From: Elysia crispata | Taxonomy: Eukaryota > Mollusca > Gastropoda > Plakobranchidae | DNA length: 64,000 nt | Reading direction: 5' to 3' | NCBI GenBank assembly: GCA_033675545.1 | Contig: JAWDGP010000502.1 | Coordinates: 213,501 to 277,500, forward strand | Shown: piece by piece, positions 40,363 to 56,560 of the stretch | Position numbering within the stretch: position 1 is the first letter of the stretch | How the letters are laid out: every line of letters starts with the position of its first letter | The notes under the pieces: generated by a model | Databases searched by the model: none | Told to the model about the DNA's origin: nothing | Seen by the model: only the letters and a program-made list of their open reading frames with translations | Made by a program: the position numbers and the translations under genes

Positions 40363-43300
40363 TCTACAATTATATAACATTGAAAATATTCGTTTTGTTT
40401 AACTACACTCTCGGTAGGAATAGAGATTATCGATTTTTTTCTTTTCTTTCAGTTTGGTTTAGATGAAAGCTTGAGCTACAAAATAAAGGAATTTTGATGA
40501 TTCTGGCAGCGGTGAACAACTCAAGGTATATTAATTGATCACATTAATTTTTTCATTAATTAAAACTCGCGTTTGGATCAATAAGACCTCCGTTGTTTTG
40601 ATGATTTTGGCATTTTCTAAAAGATGTTTCCGCAACGTTTTTGGTCTCAAATCCTCGGAGAACAGCCTTGGTTAAATGCATTTTTTGAGAGAGAACAGGC
40701 AAGAAATTTGGAATCTCATGTTATGCTGAAAATGGAGCTGTGGAAAATGAGGTGCCTGAAACTGTGGGCTCTGATTAAAGGTTGGGCCACCCCGACTTCA
40801 CAGCTAGAATCAAACTTTAAAATAACGTTGACAAAGATATGAGGTGCAGTCGAGAATCGCATTGTTTCTTCTCTTGAATTATGTATTTCAGAACAGGTTG
40901 TCTGTGGCTTACTAGGATATCATTTCCTGCTTCAATATCTTTTGCTTTCTTACAAGCTGCAAGTGCGAGCATTTTTTTTTTACTTGAGCTGCTACACCAC
41001 ATCTTGTTCGTTATATAGTAAAGTTATAATTGGTTTATATATGTTGAATTGACTATCAATATAGCAGTCTAAATGATAGTTGGTATCAATGAGCGCGCCG
41101 TCATGCCTCGGGTCCTTCCTAGATCAGACAATTCACCTGCAGCATTTCCAGCAATGAGTAAACAGAAGAGGCACGTTGGTCGCAGCCCATGCCTAAAGCA
41201 TCACCTTATGTTGATAAGGAAGTTCTGTTAGATTTTATAAATTCTGATCTCTACAATTATTGATATTATGGTGTTTATGAACTTTGTTCCATCAGCCTAC
41301 TTTTTTCAACGTTTCTAAAAGTCAAATTCAACGTGACTAACACATTTCTTGTCAAACTTTATCCATATCACAATTATTAGGTTAGGGTTTATTGAGAATT
41401 GACTTGCCAGCGCTTTGGCAAGTTACCTCGTTTGCACAAATGACTGTGAATTTCTTGACATTGTCTTGCTGGGACAAAGTAGTTCAGGAGCCCTTTTCCT
41501 AGTGGTGGTGATCTTGGTTTCTGTAATATTTACCCATTGCTCTGTTCATGCTTTGAAAATGTTTTTACAATGGTTTCCTGTTTTTCTAGTGCTTGCTCTA
41601 GTTCATTTCCATCAAGCTAGATTCTTATCCGTTGTGTTTTGAACCTTGAAGTAGATGGAGTTTTGTTTTAATAAGTGTTTTAAACTATATAGCGTCTTTC
41701 AATAGCATTGTGTTATTTGCTTTCCTTCTTGTTGGTTTGTTTGTTTTTTTTCAAATTTAAATAGAACCCAAGAGTTATTTCTTATCGATTATTTTTTTGA
41801 CCTATGTTCTATGCAGAAGTCGGGCATGTAATGGGAGATAATGCATTCTCTTTTGTCACCTCTGATTGTCTTCTTGGACTCAGAGGTTTCGTTCTTAGCT
41901 CGTTCTTTCCTTAACATTGCAGTATTTTCAAGATATTTCATCATGTGTGAAGTGCCTCCCAAAAGCTTGCAGCAAAAAGCTAGCTCAGCATAACATAGGA
42001 ATTGTCAATGTTTATGCATTTAAGGAATGCTACATCCAGCGCACACTTTTGTACTTTTTTAGATATCATAATTTTTTTTAACTCAGTATTACAGTAGACA
42101 ATATGAAATTGTTTTTTAAAGCCAGAATGTAATTTTCCTCTCATTAGGGTTGAGTTATCAAATTTTGTGTTGTATCTTAACAGAAAAAAAATCCTCAATA
42201 TTTCAAAATTAGAAAAAATAAGAGCTTCGGACAAGTTTTTTTTTCTTTCAATTGTTTTTGCAGTTGAAAGATCAAAGATTACTCAATGTTGCTGTAGATT
42301 TTTCTTCAGCTTTAGCCCAGCACTCAACATTGTTGAGTACCGACATCATGTCTAGTTTTCTCTGTGTTTGTGTGTCTGTTTACGTTTTGCCAATATTGGA
42401 AGTCAGTTGTGTAAACACAATGAGTCACGCTTTTCGATGTGTGTGTTGACAGCTAGACCATGATCAGCAAGGGTTTGGGATTTTCTGGGTCTATCTATTT
42501 GGCAATCATTCCGGTGTTTGATAAAGGATTTTAGCATTTTAAAGCTACCACTATTGACATAATTCTTTCTGACTTGCCGGTTGCCATGGTCTTTACTCAG
42601 ATGCCATCCACTCGGATTATTTTAAAACCTTCTTGAGCTGTTCAGCAATCGATAGGGTAGTAGAGCTGTAGATTTTTCCACAGCTTTAGCAAATTTACCT
42701 TAGAAATATGCTAGTGGGTAAGCATATATTACATCAGTGTAGTTTCAGGACATTTGAGATTAAGCACATCATGTCACGTAGAGCATAGATACGATCTTTA
42801 ACACGCTGCTCAGGTTTATGAAATTTTTTTTTTAAATATGTTGGAGGACAAAAAAAGATATTTAGCGTCGGATTTGTTTGGTTTTTTTTTCCTCTAAGCC
42901 CCAATATGTATCGTTTTTTAAAGAAAAATAATGCCATGTTATTAGCACTGTCGACCAATCATAAGTGTATCCTCAAACGGAAAGGCGCAGTATTTCTGCC
43001 TAGCCAAGCAGATAGATTCACTCTGATTTTCAGATTATAAATTGGAAGTAAATACTTTTTCTTAAAAACGAATCTTTTAGCTAGACAGATCTTAATCTTT
43101 ACCAGCACTGAATACTTTTATAGAGCAACCCACAGAGCTCGCCCAGAATTATATAATCTTTTTTTTTGTTTTGTTTTGTTTTTGTTTTTTTGGGCCGTCT
43201 TTTTCCCCTTGTAGAATGTTTATCGTCCCACAAGTTTCTTGAGTTCTCACATAAAACTATATGGGGTCCCTTAGAAGTTTTAAATATTTAAGAACTTCTT

Positions 43301-43370
43301 TTCATTGTTAATTCTTCTTTTACTCGTGTATTATTCTTTATCATTATTATATTGTTTCTATCTCTACCCT
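40363..43370. other. Unique noncoding DNA with several short inverted and direct repeats
   Basis: No gene is supported, although frames at 40624-40842 (plus) and 42403-42624 (minus) have protein-like composition. Structural details include an 8-bp-stem hairpin at 41402-41423, a 26-base direct repeat at 42291-42316 and 42665-42690, and a 17-base palindrome at 42322-42338. A decayed transposon is possible but not shown. (TTTTG)n words lie near 43165-43190. Confidence 0.5.
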
Positions 43371-43371
43371 T

Positions 43372-43427
<56 letters not shown>

Positions 43428-43521
43428 TCTCTCTCTCTCAGACTATCCTTCTATATTTCCTTCATTCTTATTCTCTATCTCTTTTTCTCTTGTATTTCTC
43501 GCTCTTTCTCTTTGTCCCCCC

Positions 43522-43615
<94 letters not shown>
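43371..43615. repeat. Two (CT)n arrays
   Basis: CT cores at about 43375-43412 and 43526-43612 are separated by CTAT and degenerate pyrimidine words. The second is about 86 bases and nearly perfect. Confidence 0.95.
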
Positions 43616-43616
<1 letters not shown>

Positions 43617-43694
43617 GTATATACATTATATATATAAATATATATAAATCATTCTACCATAGTTGTCTTATTCTATTTGCATCTTGTCAATCAT

Positions 43695-44026
43695 TTTCTT
43701 CTTCTTCTTCTTCTTCTTCTTCTTCTTCTTCTTCTTCTTCTTCTTCTTCTTCTTCTTCTTCTTCTTCTTCTTCTTCTTCTTCTTCTTCTTCTTCTTCTTC
43801 TTCTTCTTCTTCTTCTTCTTCTTCTTCTTCTTCTTCTTCTTCTTCTTCTTCTTCTTCTTCTTCTTCTTCTTCTTCTTCTTCTTCTTCTTCTTCTTCTTCT
43901 TCTTCTTCTTCTTCTTCTTCTTCTTCTTCTTCTTCTTCTTCTTCTTCTTCTTCTTCTTCTTCTTCTTCTTCTTCTTCTTCTTCTTCTTCTTCTTCTTCTT
44001 CTTCTTCTTCTTCTTCTTCTTCTTCT
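43695..44026. repeat. Perfect (TTC)110 array
   Basis: 332 bases of TTC repeat appear without a single interruption. All frames across it (poly-Phe, poly-Ser, poly-Leu, poly-Lys, poly-Arg) are artefacts. Perfection over this length implies recent expansion or active homogenisation. Confidence 0.98.
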
Positions 44027-47380
<3,354 letters not shown>

Positions 47381-47960
47381 AATGTTAGACAACCCCACAA
47401 AACTCCTTTCTCGAACACGCCAACCTATCTATCCCATCCAAAGCACCAACCCTTTTATCCCCACCCAAATCTCTACACACACGCTCAGACGCATATAGAA
47501 AGGCACACCCATCCTCAGGGCTCCCAAAATTCCATCGTGTTCCGAGACCCCCTTCCCCCATGATCCTCCTCCAGTTGCCTGCTCACTCACCCCTCTCGCC
47601 CCTCCATCTTCTCCACTTTACTCTTTTCTCTCTGGCCCGTCCCAAAATCTCATTTCCTACAATCACCCTCTACGTGTCCTACACATTGGACAACTGATGA
47701 GGCAGGCACATCAATCGCTATCTTCTTAACGCCCTCCATCTCTCCTATCTTTTTCTCCTATTTTCTCCTTTCAAGCCAGAGGATGTTCGGTTAATATGTC
47801 CATTCCTAGCCCTTTCCCTCCACGACCCCGTTCTTCCTTCCAGCTTGTCACCCCTTACTCCGAACCCATTTCTCATTTGATGTTGTGCCGATCTCACATC
47901 AATGCAACTGATTCCCCAGGCCAATAATTTTTGGATCAAACCCAAAGCTGAGATCCACAG
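47381..47960. other. C-rich, G-poor skewed unique segment
   Basis: For nearly 600 bases the plus strand is rich in C and T and poor in G, without being a simple repeat (CCCC, CCACCC, CTCC words in mixed order). It holds no credible open frame. The skew is distinct from the microsatellites and may mark an old pyrimidine-rich repeat, an R-loop-prone transcribed stretch or chance. Confidence 0.6.
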
Positions 47961-49985
47961 CTTCAGTGTTTCACCTCGTTCTTCTTCTAATTATTCCTTC
48001 CGAGTTTATTTTTTTTTCGCCAAACATTCTCTCCGATTTTTAACAGTTTGGTTTAAAACATACACCATACCACCCCTACCACTTGGCCCAACGTTCTTTA
48101 GATCATTATATGATACTTTTTGCCTTTCTTTTTCTTTGGCGATATCTTTAACTCTTCTGGGACCTTTCTCTGTACCTGTCATCTTTGGTTTACACACGCG
48201 TACTACAGAATAAAGAGAAGTCCATTTATAGAGACAGAAAACTGAAAATATATTATGCATAATTATATGGAATCGTCTCTGTGAATTACTATTAATTTTG
48301 GGTTATGTGACTACAAGGTTTAGAGAGATTTTAAGGAGATTTTTGCAAAGAATTTGTTCGTTATCATTTAGTTTTCTGAATAGTCAGGCGTCTTACCGAG
48401 AGTGAGATATTGAGAGTATTTCATGGAATACTTTTACCTGTTTAGTAAAACGTGAATAGGAAAAAAAGTTGCTGGTTCCTTCGGAAGGAATTCAGAAAGG
48501 GTACAAAGAACATATTCAAGTTTTTGTTTGTACTTGAGATAATCCATATGCATAAATCTACACGGGGCTTAAAAATACATTGAATGACACTGTTTAATTT
48601 TCAACGTTAATTACAGCAGCCAAATGGCTTGCAAATCTTTATTCGAAAACGTTATTGAATTTTGAGGCTTCCAGAAGAAAAATGATGATTGGACAATATT
48701 TGTGGGATTCTCATTTCCGATAAGTGGAAAAAGATCGTTATTCACTTGACTACCATGCACAGCCCGCCTACCTCGAACCTATTTAATGTTTTCATTTAAC
48801 CCTCAGACTGTAGAGGCTGGCAGTCTGAGAGACGGATTTCGCTGTTAAACCTGAACTGCTAGACTGCATATTTCATGGCTAGCTTGGCAACCAAAGCGTT
48901 GGTGGAAAAAAAATCGCAGTATATTAAAGGAATGCTCAGCAAATATTGATGGCAGGCTGTGTTTCTGGAAGACTGCCAGAGATACAGTTTTCATATTGCA
49001 TAGGGATATTCCGTACAATAAGCATCTTCCTGCATGATTCAGAAAAGTTAGATTTAAGAGCGTGATTTATTTCGGGAATGGCGTGAAAGAGTTATTCTTT
49101 GCTGTGTTTTTGTGGCGAGTTGCTTTCACAAATTTCTCATGTTAATTTAGTAAAAGATATGCGTCTATAACGGAAAGCAACAAAAGTGTTGAGAGGAGAT
49201 TTAATTTCTTTCAGTAAAATAAACATAATTAGTCGGTATGTAACAAGCTAAACTTGAAGCTGACGGAATAGTTCAAGAAAAGGCTTATCATGAAATATCT
49301 CTTCCCCGCGCTCTCTCTTTCTCTATGGTTAGCTCTCTTTAGCTTTTACATATCAATTTATCTACATGTCTATTTATACCTCTCTTTCCTGCACTCCTCT
49401 ATGTCAATCAACACATTGCTTCACGATATTTTGCTTGTCTGGCTGTCTATTATTACACTATCGATCTATCACTGAGATAGATAAGCATTTGTCTATCATC
49501 AAAGCTGGGACACAGGGTCAGGCAAGAATTCAAGAAACAGAATAAAAATTATTCGCATCCTTAACAGCAAATGAAATTAAAAGACAATGAATGAGGCATA
49601 GATATAGATAGACAGAAAAAAATGGAAAGGCGATTAAAAAAAAGATTGAATAAGAGACAAATTAGTTGAGAAACAGACAGAATAGAAACGGTCTAAGATT
49701 TTTATCAAGACATAACAATATGGATGCAGATTAAGAAAAGAGCTTCTCGAAACTGTCTGAGATGATTATAACGAAAGATGAAGATTTCCTGGTTCGAGAT
49801 ATCAAAGTTCAGCAGGTTTAGATGTTCTCATAAACCTTTTACATGAAAGTAATGTATGAAGTTATTAACCTTTGATTGTGATTATGCTCGTTTTGTGTCT
49901 TTGAGGAGTCTGTACTATAGTGCTTTATCATATTATCTTAATCATATATATTCAATATTCACGCACAATTGAGTGGCTTTCCAGT
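47961..49985. other. AT-rich unique noncoding DNA
   Basis: Short frames only. A slightly GC-richer stretch lies around 48750-48880. I see no gene, RNA or repeat. Confidence 0.65.
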
Positions 49986-50095
49986 TGTTGTTGTTGTTGT
50001 TCTTCTTCTTCTTCTTCTTCTTCTTTGGTTGGTTGGTTTTTTGGGGGTTTTTTTAAACCTCTGAGGGGTTTTTTTTGGTTTTGTTTTGTTCTTCA
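49986..50095. repeat. Compound (GTT)n-(CTT)n and G/T-rich run
   Basis: Five GTT units pass directly into about seven CTT units (49986-50023), followed by GGTT and long T/G runs to about 50095. Confidence 0.9.
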
Positions 50096-50690
50096 TACTT
50101 CGGGATATATGCGAGGTTCGTGGCAAGCTTTTACGTATGCAACTGTCTGCTTAACATTAGAGAGAATATTTATGTGACACAAGTCAAGCTAGAGCTGAAA
50201 GTGATGAGTCTACTCTCACTTCTATTGTAGCAGAAATTATAGCTGAAATAGCGCATGGCTGCTAGTAAACCAAAAATCAGAAGGATTCCTGAGAAGAAAA
50301 AGCGCTCATACCGGATATTTATATAGACTGAACATGACTGTGCATTGGTAAGAGGTGCGATTCTGTACTCAAAAGTATCAGTCTGAAATCATGGCTTCTT
50401 ATCGATGAGATTTGTAGAGGTATACACTTTCTTTCTTATATTTGTCAGTTTGTAAATATTCCACTACACCTGAAATTAAAAAAAAAAAATGGTAATTGAA
50501 TCTTACTATGAACAATGATGAATGTAGCAACATGTTTAAATTAATTCCTTTAATCACAAGCAAAGAATACTAGACCTGTCATATATCTATACAAAACCAA
50601 GACACAGGTTGAGTTTTAAAACTCCCCCCTAACCGAACCTCTCTCTAATTACCTATATCTCTTAAATCTTATCACCCTTTTGGTATTCCT
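50096..50690. other. AT-rich unique noncoding DNA
   Basis: Nothing recognisable. Confidence 0.6.
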
Positions 50691-50905
<215 letters not shown>

Positions 50906-51660
50906 TCGACTTCTTCTTCTTTCGTTCAATAACTTGTACTTCTTTTTACTATTTTTCAATTTCCGTAGATATTTCATGCTTAAGATTTATTAAGTCTGCA
51001 ACTGAATTTTTGGTTAAAAAGAAATTAAAATCCCAAGAGAATCAACTCACATATATGATCTCAGTGCATACTTTGCTAGGGCGAGTTGGCTCTTGATCGA
51101 TTTTAGCAGGGGAGCTCAACTAGTGAAGCGGACATCGCAAAGCTAATTAATTCATTTTTTATCGTTTGATTAGCCCTCACTGTCTTTAATTACATTCTCG
51201 GTTTATAAAGCAGGATAGGTTCAGTTAGATCCAAGCTCATACTGACCAGGATCCTTTGGAAGGAATTAGGCAATCTCAGCATGGAAAATTTGCGCTCAAA
51301 CGCTTAGCACTAAATCCAAGACCTAGCTTTTAAAGAAATCTATTCTAATCTCAATTTACCGAATTGTTTAAATGACAAGGCTGTGATCTAATGTATCTTT
51401 AACAGTATGTTTTAGCTGGTTATGTTCCTTTGCATTAAGATATACACATATGTGTAAATGAATGTTTCATAAACAATTCTTCAGTTTGTCATATTTTGTT
51501 TCTTTAAAAAAGAAAAAAAAAAGGCTTGGGTACTGAGTAAATTGAATAAGAAAATGATATGAAAGAAATTAATTTTCGGGGCAAAATGGGAAGTAAAGTT
51601 AAACTGCATTAGTTTGTAATGAGAAAAATAAATCAAGTTGCTCTCGAACGAAGGGGTGAA
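50906..51660. other. AT-rich unique noncoding DNA
   Basis: No supported feature; a GC-richer patch around 51075-51260 has no recognisable content. Confidence 0.6.
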
Positions 51661-51676
51661 AGATCTGCACGAGAAG

Positions 51677-51734
<58 letters not shown>

Positions 51735-52479
51735 AGAGAGAAATGTGGTGGGAGTTAATTAAACTGAAAGGAGTTGATATGTTAAGTGTGTGAAAAACAA
51801 AGGCTTGCGAATAGAGAGAGAGAGATAGAAAGAGAGAAAGGGGTGGCGGAGGCAGACAAATGATTAACTGAAACGTGTGCGCATATGAAAGAGACAGACA
51901 GGCAGACAGACAGATAGACAGAAAGAGAGATTGCGAGACAGACAGGCAGATGAAAAAGAAGTATTTAGAACAAAAATTAACACAGAGACATGGGGGAAAT
52001 CGGAGAGAATAGCCTTCGCTTATCTTTAATCTCCCAGCCAATGTAACTGGAGAGTTTGTTTTTTCTTAAAAGCATTCCCATGTGAAGGAGTGCAATGTTT
52101 AAACTTGAGAAACTTCGCAATTTTCCTCGCTGAAGGCATTTGCTTGATGTCAATGTTGCAATGGCAAGTATTACGGCTTTGGGAATTGGTAAGGGGAAGG
52201 AGAGATGGAAAGGGTAAAAGTAAGATATGGTGTGACTTTAGAGACAGACACATAATGCTGGTGAAAAAAGATGCGGGAGAGAGAGAGAGAGAGACAGAGA
52301 GACAGAGACAGAGATAGAGAGACAGAGAGGGAATGATAAAAAAGGTAGGGTGAAAAAGATTCAGAGATGGAGAAATAGAGGGGATGGGGGGGAGGTCAAA
52401 AAGAAAGAAAAGAGAAAAGGGATAATTGTTATAAAAGAGTAGATAGAGATATGACAAGGAAAGAGGGAGAGACAGAGAA

Positions 52480-52542
<63 letters not shown>

Positions 52543-52545
52543 ATG
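51661..52545. repeat. Purine-rich region with three (GA)n arrays and GACA words
   Basis: GA cores lie at about 51678-51730, 52276-52303 and 52490-52540. Between them are GATAGA, GACAGGCAGACAGACAG (near 51892) and GACAGAGA words mixed with about 200 bases of unique sequence (52020-52220). Frames on either strand are repeat artefacts. Confidence 0.9.
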
Positions 52546-55500
52546 AATAAAGTGGAAGTGGACATAATTGAAATGGATTTTCAAAAGCCCTGTCTCTCGT
52601 TATTCACAAAGAACACTCGAGCGGAGGAAAGAGACGGCATGAGTGCCATACTAGCGGTGTCATCCTTTGTGAATCTCTCTGTTAAGTTTCTTCTCTACAC
52701 ATAAAACATAGAACTTTCTTTACATTCGTTCTTTTCACATGCCCTCCTTTTCCTTCGAATTCCACAATTATCCCTTCCTTCCCTGCTCTGTCCAATAACG
52801 TCACTCTTCAGATCCCATCACATTCGATTTTTATTTCTCCTTAAAATGCGAAAACACGCAATCCCCCTTGAGACATCATTTTCGTAAAGAAGGTGCCACA
52901 AGTAGCCTGCTTGGCAACACAGGCTTGTTGGGGTGTGTGGTTGTGTGGACTGGGACGTGTGTTGGCGTGCTTTAATGTTTGAGAAGATGTGTACGAAGAG
53001 ACAGGATTAAAATAAACTTTGCTTGTGCTCACTCTAAAAGGGTGAAAGTGGAAAGCAAATATTCGGTGCCAACTCAGAATAATGGCAGGCCGGGAGAGGA
53101 GACTGATGGAGGTTGACAGATAGAAGAGGTCCCATCGTCCAATCACAGAAAGGGATCTTAACGGGGGAGCCAGAGAAAAGAAAAATTATATACACCTCTT
53201 TTTACATAAAAGAGAGAAAAATGGTGATAGGAATAGCGATTTAAGAGCTGCATCAGTAGAAAAATTGAAAAAATATTTTGAATAAAGCTCTAAATAAAAA
53301 TCTTGTTTTGAGCAGATAACAGCCTTGATTCGTTTTTTTTTTTTTTTTACAAGCGCCTAAAGTGAAAACAAACAAGAATATATTTAATGAAAAAAATATG
53401 AATGCCATTGATGAGAGGGTGGATGGACTGAAAAACAGAGAACATGAAACTTGAAATAATATAATTGTTGTGTGATAGAATGATTCTGTTGAAATGAATA
53501 TAAAAATGATCATTACATCCACGCACATGCAACCTCTTAGCTAAAATTTTCGTTTTTAATCTCTTATATTCGTCATACATAATTATATTGGTTCTGAAAT
53601 GGATTTGACCACTTTGCTCAAAGATTGACTGCTTTACTTACGATTTCTACCTGAAAAAACATGTTGCTAATAGCTCCTTGTGGGCCGTAACGGTTCATCA
53701 AAACATTGGCAGTGGGACCACCGATACATAGGCTGAATGGAGATTAAAATTCCACCAACCACCTGCCCTGTCCGGGAAGAGAAATACAAGTATTTTTCAA
53801 ATCGTCGCTATTGTTGCAACAGAGGAAACCCCTAGATCGCTCTCGCTGAAACTGTATTTCGATAAAAGTTCTCGTGTTGGCAGAATAGAGAAATCACAAA
53901 ATCGTACTTTCAATTCACTTAATCTAAAGAATGATACTCTCATAAAAGCACGAGCAACTTAAGATTGTCGCAGAAGCAGAGCGACTATTCAAAATCCATT
54001 ACTATCAATAAAAAACGGAGATATATGACAACATGAAAGTATTAAGAAAATTTTCCAATTACCAACTGCACTTGGTCAAACTTGATCTGATGATGATGTC
54101 TCTGTGGTCACCTTGTGCAAGGTTAGATTATTTTGATTTTACCGATTAAAATTTCTTCAAGACGAGAACATTTATAGCCACGAAACTTGAGTAGGGGGTT
54201 ACTAGTTTTTATCATTAAAAGATTAAAGAAATAATCGCTGAAAAATTCAATATAGATTCAAAGTGCGAAATAAATGTGTTTGTACGTGAAGAACTGTAGA
54301 AATGACTGCAAAGAATTCTATCTTTAGCATTGCCTTGTGGGAAAAATAGTTCCTAGGGAATACGGCCATTTTCTCAGTATAATTTGAATTAAGATCTTTG
54401 TTCTTGTAATTTCTTACAAAAACAGTTGTTGTTTTTTTCCTAATATAATCTGAACTTGAACTTTTACATAAGATAAATATAGGCAATTTTCTATGTAAAG
54501 TTTCTCAGAGATTTAGGAAATAACCTTTTTTTGTTTACTGGAGCAATTTCAGAGTGTCCCTCGTAACCAAACCTTTTAGGCTCAAATTCGAAATTATCAG
54601 ATTTTCTGCATTTTTTCGGGTCCTCATCTTTGAACAGCCTATAGTCTCACAAAGCACTAATGTGCAATTTTTTGCAAATTTTTTAGTTATAGGTTTTACA
54701 AATACGAACTGATACCAAATTAAGTTCTCATGGCTCATATATACGGGAACAATGAAACTTGTTAAGTGAGAGTTAAATCTCTTGTGAGTTTTCAAATGTG
54801 GGAGTATTGCAAATATTAACAAGATGTATATATTACACTAATGTAACGTTGTGTCTATGGCTATTTTTTTAAAATAGTGTTTGAGTTTGTGTCAAAATAT
54901 AAAACGGCAAAAGAAAGTTTTGTTTTAAGAACTGGAGTATTAAGGAGTGAAACAGAGAACAAGATAGAGGCGAGTAAGAGAGAAAGAGACGGTAAAAAAA
55001 AAAGTGAGAGATGATTAACCAGATTTATACATTTTTTTTTCTTTTTGGCTTACATGATGAAAAACATCATTATGATTTTTATAAAGGAGTATTTTGGGGG
55101 TTTTTTTATTTGTTTTTTTTTTTAGTTTTGTTTTCAGCTTGTCTTATTCATTTCCCCAAGCTCGACAGATTAATCCTTGCAGGCTTAAATGATCTACCGA
55201 TTTGCGAACAAAGATGACGTAGAAGTAAGCGTTATTTTCCGTTACCCAACATAAAGAATGCTGGGTTTTAGTTTCTCACGACAATATTTTTGGCGACTAA
55301 CATAGTAGCTGTCAATTGGACTGACCAGATAATCCAGGAAGATTACTGGTGATCAGTTACCGGAGAAATAGCACCTTGCCTTTACCGGAAACTGGGTCAA
55401 TTAATAGTTGAGTCACACGTTTAGACGGAGAGGTAGCAAACAAAGACGTAAGGAGATAGAAAATAAATTTTTAAGCTTCACTTTTGCTGTACAACTTCTT

Positions 55501-56560
55501 CCTAACCTCATCTCCCTTAGTGAAGAGCAGACGGAAAAAATGTGCACATTGTGTTATTATTGTTTTAGTTTTGTTTGTTATTGTTTCTTTTAAAGGAAAT
55601 ACTTTTTTTTATATATTTTTTTGCTAATTTAATCAACCTGATTGTCATCCACGCTTTCCTTTCGTTTTTACACATTTATTTAACTCTTGAAATATTTTTT
55701 TCTTTCAGAAATGGCTGGTCTTTTTTCTTTTTTTTTTAAACTTTGAGCATGCGACTGTTCTAACTCTCTTCCTGTTGCTTTCTAGAATTACACTGATGCG
55801 AATAAGCAGAAATACAGAGAATAGCTAGCCAGAAAATTTAAGGTGTTTGATACTTTTATTGATCAAAAGGTAATTTTAGGTAGGCTTAATCTTAATATTA
55901 ACATCACAACTTCGTTGGGTTAATGCTAAAGGATCCAGACTTTTCTAAAGCTCGAAGTTCGCTTCAAATTGAAATTGATTGTTAGCGTTATCTACAAAAT
56001 ACCTTCGGCTTTTTTTTCTTAATTGCACGTAATCGATCTACGGTCAAATTGGAAGCTCATAATATCATTGATCAAGTCTTTTTTTTTTATATTTAATGTG
56101 TAAATTACCGAAACTTCGTCAAACTTGCCTATCACTAGTCTCAAATATTGAGGGTTTCTTTTGTTTTATTTTTGTTGTTGTTGGGTTTTTGTCGTCATTT
56201 CATTCTCAGACTTTGTTCAATTGTCCAAAAACAACTTTTTCCATTCACCGTGCTCCAGCTCTCTGTAAGTTCAAAATGTCTTTGAAAACGTAGTTTGTAA
56301 TATCAATCAATTGCAATAGGGAAAATCAGATTTTGAAATCTCGTAGTGATGAAGGGTCACAAAAGACTCATGAAGAAGAAAACGGATAATCCATAGCTAT
56401 TGACTGTTGCTTCAATTGCATCTACAACATCGGTGTGTTACGTGTCAATACTGAGTATTGATCGGTTTCAAAACAAAAAAAAAGAAAAAAAATACTTGTT
56501 CTTGTTTTTTTCAAGCTTTTCAGGTCGCAGCCATTTTGAAGGAGGTTAAAACAACGAGCG
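52546..56560. other. Unique noncoding DNA
   Basis: GC-richer patches at 52600-52960 and 53680-53830 stand out; the rest is AT-rich. Poly-T/A runs occur near 53335, 54990 and 55110. No frame shows a recognisable domain and no RNA gene is seen. Confidence 0.6.

Noticed and set aside
39652..40380. 242-codon poly-Arg/poly-Glu frame on the minus strand
   Set aside because: Pure translation of the TTC array with a one-base slip; no unique coding sequence.
40624..40842. 72-codon frame of balanced composition
   Set aside because: No domain, no conservation evidence and no transcript features; not enough for a gene call.
42403..42624. Minus-strand open stretch containing a Cys-Gln-Ile-Asp-Arg-Pro-Arg run
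   Set aside because: It briefly recalls the linker of Tc1/mariner-type transposases, but the match is only a few residues, and no catalytic region follows.
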